Source of the DNA: Verrucomicrobiota bacterium
GTDB lineage: Bacteria; Verrucomicrobiota; Verrucomicrobiia; Opitutales; Seribacteraceae
DNA: 8,901 nt
Direction: 5' to 3'
Assembly (NCBI GenBank): GCA_030830145.1
Contig: JAURNO010000010.1
Location: 1 to 8,901 of the forward strand
Shown: one piece after another, positions 7,913-8,901 of the stretch
How positions within the stretch are numbered: the first letter of the stretch is position 1
How the letters are laid out: each line of letters opens with the position of its first letter
Notes under the pieces: model-generated
Told to the model about the DNA's origin: nothing
Seen by the model: only the letters and a program-made list of their open reading frames with translations
Database searches by the model: none
Program-made: the position numbers and the translations under genes

Positions 7913-7929
7913 GAACTCTCTGAGTGTTC
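7913..7929. promoter_or_regulatory. 17-bp near-perfect palindrome, candidate operator in the ispH/methyltransferase gap
   Basis: GAACTCTCTGAGTGTTC pairs 7 of 8 arm positions around a central T. It is flanked by a second, wider inverted pair, ATTGAAC at 7891-7897 and GTTCAAT at 7926-7932. It sits 24 bp upstream of the ispH ATG and 30 bp upstream of the methyltransferase ATG, inside a 69-bp divergent gap, where a regulator could affect both genes. The arms (GAAC-N9-GTTC) do not have the spacing of LexA boxes I know (GAAC-N4-GTTC). The protein that would bind is unknown, and the site is a prediction only. Confidence 0.35.
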
Positions 7930-7958
7930 AATATTGATTTGCATCCAAGGCCCGAACC

Positions 7959-8735
7959 ATGAAAATTGCGTGCATGCCTTTTTCTTCCAAACCTATCTTC
8001 CTCAGCCTGTTATTCTTTACTTCCTCTCTCCTCCCCTCGCAAGGAAAGACCGAGTTGGAAAAGAAACCGGATTCCTCTCCCTATTCCTATGCAAAAAGAT
8101 CGAGGGACGGAATAGGCAAATATTACATGGGACGGGAGATATCTCAAGTCATGGGACACTTGGGAGCCGGTTGGCTCGAACGCCCCAAACGCGAACAGGA
8201 GGAAAGAACCGACTTGTTGATCCAGAACATGAAGCTCAAGAAAGGCGATCATGTCGCCGACGTAGGAGCCGGTTCGGGTTACTTTTCCTTCCGCATGGCC
8301 GAGCTTGTTCCCGAGGGAAAAGTTTTCGCCGTAGACATATCTCCTCAAATGCTCGGAATCGTCAGAGCCAGGATCGCCACCAAGAAGGTCAAAAACGTCG
8401 AACCTGTTCTCAGCACGATCAAAGATATCAAACTGCCCCCCGACTCGATTGATTGCGTGCTCATCGTTGATGCATACCACGAATTCTCGCATCCCCGCGA
8501 AATGGCCGAATCCATCTTTGACGCTCTTCGCGAGAAAGGGCGCTTGATTCTCATCGAGTACCGAAAAGAGGATCCAACCGTCCCCATCAAGCTCCTTCAT
8601 AAAATGACCCAGAAACAGGCAATCGATGAAATTTCCCAAGTTGGTTTGGTTTGGAAAAAGACCCTCGATGTACTGCCCCAACAGCATTTCATGGTTTTTG
8701 AAAAACCAGTTGCCAAAAAAGAATCCTCCAAGTGA
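7959..8735 (+). CDS. Exported class I SAM-dependent methyltransferase
   Basis: A 258-residue protein with an N-terminal signal sequence: a hydrophobic stretch at about 13-26 (IFLSLLFFTSSLLP) after Lys11, with likely cleavage near SQG at 27-29. Next come a conserved region GIGKYYMGREIS...HLGAGWLERPKREQEE (51-82) and a Rossmann methyltransferase domain. SAM motif I is VADVGAGSGYF (99-109), the acidic residue ending strand 2 is Asp126 in VFAVDIS, and a DAYHEFSHP segment (171-179) takes the place of the usual motif IV. The substrate is unknown. Proteins with this export-signal-plus-methyltransferase design are known in several bacterial groups, but the source of SAM outside the cytoplasm is unclear. 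If the start is later, ATG 7974 still leaves the signal. A weak AAGG lies 8 bases before ATG 7959. The next gene, also secreted, starts one base after its stop, so an envelope role is likely. Confidence 0.78.
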   Translation: MKIACMPFSSKPIFLSLLFFTSSLLPSQGKTELEKKPDSSPYSYAKRSRDGIGKYYMGREISQVMGHLGAGWLERPKREQEERTDLLIQNMKLKKGDHVADVGAGSGYFSFRMAELVPEGKVFAVDISPQMLGIVRARIATKKVKNVEPVLSTIKDIKLPPDSIDCVLIVDAYHEFSHPREMAESIFDALREKGRLILIEYRKEDPTVPIKLLHKMTQKQAIDEISQVGLVWKKTLDVLPQQHFMVFEKPVAKKESSK

Positions 8736-8736
8736 A

Positions 8737-8901
8737 ATGAAGCTCTTGCCGAAACTTGGAGACGGCCTCTTTCTGATACCGGCACTCGTTTTTCTATCCT
8801 GCCTGCCTAGCGCCCTTGCCGACAATTGGAACCGTTTCCGTGGACCGGACGGGAGAGGAGCTTTAAAAACAGGCAAATTCCCAACCTCATGGACGGAAAA
8901 G
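8737..8901 (+). CDS. Secreted PQQ-like beta-propeller repeat protein (N-terminal 55 residues only)
   Basis: An open frame starting one base after the methyltransferase stop and running off the right edge. It begins with a good signal peptide: Lys2 and Lys6, a hydrophobic core GLFLIPALVFLSCLPS, and an ALA cleavage site giving a mature N-terminus DNWNRFRGPDGRG. The W-x-x-FRGP-x-G-x-G start followed by FPTSWTEK is the usual beginning of the PQQ-like (BamB-like) beta-propeller proteins that are abundant in planctomycetes and verrucomicrobia; their functions are mostly unknown. The propeller blades themselves are outside the window, so the assignment rests on this short motif. FLSC is a poor lipobox, so I favour ordinary signal peptidase cleavage. 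The spacing suggests co-transcription with the methyltransferase. No Shine-Dalgarno is visible. Confidence 0.65.
   Translation, partial: MKLLPKLGDGLFLIPALVFLSCLPSALADNWNRFRGPDGRGALKTGKFPTSWTEK

Noticed and set aside
7890..7931. Upstream extension of ispH to ATG 7931
   Set aside because: It adds 14 residues not found in the family and ignores the strong Shine-Dalgarno before ATG 7889.
8010..8876. A 288-codon open frame on the minus strand opposite the methyltransferase
   Set aside because: It is longer than the methyltransferase, but the product shows no recognisable domain, and it lies opposite a protein with clear SAM motifs and would also cover the start of the propeller gene. It is a shadow frame.
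1..8901. tRNA, rRNA, CRISPR arrays, insertion sequences or prophage genes
   Set aside because: I looked on both strands and saw no repeat-spacer pattern, transposase, terminal inverted repeats or cloverleaf-like sequence. The window is fully explained by conserved housekeeping genes and short gaps.

Overview
The window is an ordinary chromosomal housekeeping region of a Gram-negative-type bacterium, with about half G+C and dense coding. Nothing in it looks like phage, a transposon, CRISPR or an RNA gene. Several features point towards the Verrucomicrobiota, perhaps a Puniceicoccales or Opitutae relative. These are a bacterial copy of the fungal-type (STR2-like) cystathionine gamma-synthase, an exported methyltransferase beside a secreted PQQ-type beta-propeller protein, a PPi-type phosphofructokinase, and a near absence of Shine-Dalgarno sequences. 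This placement is an inference from gene content and is not proven by any marker here.

Left part (1-4182): a Ski2-like DExH helicase runs leftward off the edge (819 to 1). It is divergent, across about 64 bp, from a rightward group. That group starts with dihydrofolate reductase (folA), continues with an E. coli-type diaminopimelate decarboxylase (lysA), and ends with a cystathionine gamma-synthase-like PLP enzyme whose GTG start overlaps the lysA stop codon. The lysA pair links the lysine and methionine ends of the aspartate family, and DHFR supplies the folate pool that methionine synthesis also uses.

Centre and right part (4216-7889, leftward): these genes are convergent with the previous group across only 33 bp. 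In transcription order they are ispH (isoprenoid precursor synthesis, Fe-S enzyme), purB (purine synthesis, start codon directly after the ispH stop), and, after a gap of about 100 bp, a phosphofructokinase with pyrophosphate-type motifs. The ispH gene has the only strong Shine-Dalgarno sequence in the window.

Right end (7959-8901, rightward): a signal-peptide-bearing class I SAM-dependent methyltransferase is followed one base later by the start of a secreted beta-propeller protein that runs off the edge. The 69-bp divergent gap between ispH and the methyltransferase contains a near-perfect 17-bp palindrome that could be an operator.

I found no convincing undescribed multi-gene system. The points most worth a second look are the fungal-type transsulfuration enzyme coupled to lysA, the lysA active-site substitutions, the exported SAM-methyltransferase, and the palindrome in front of ispH.
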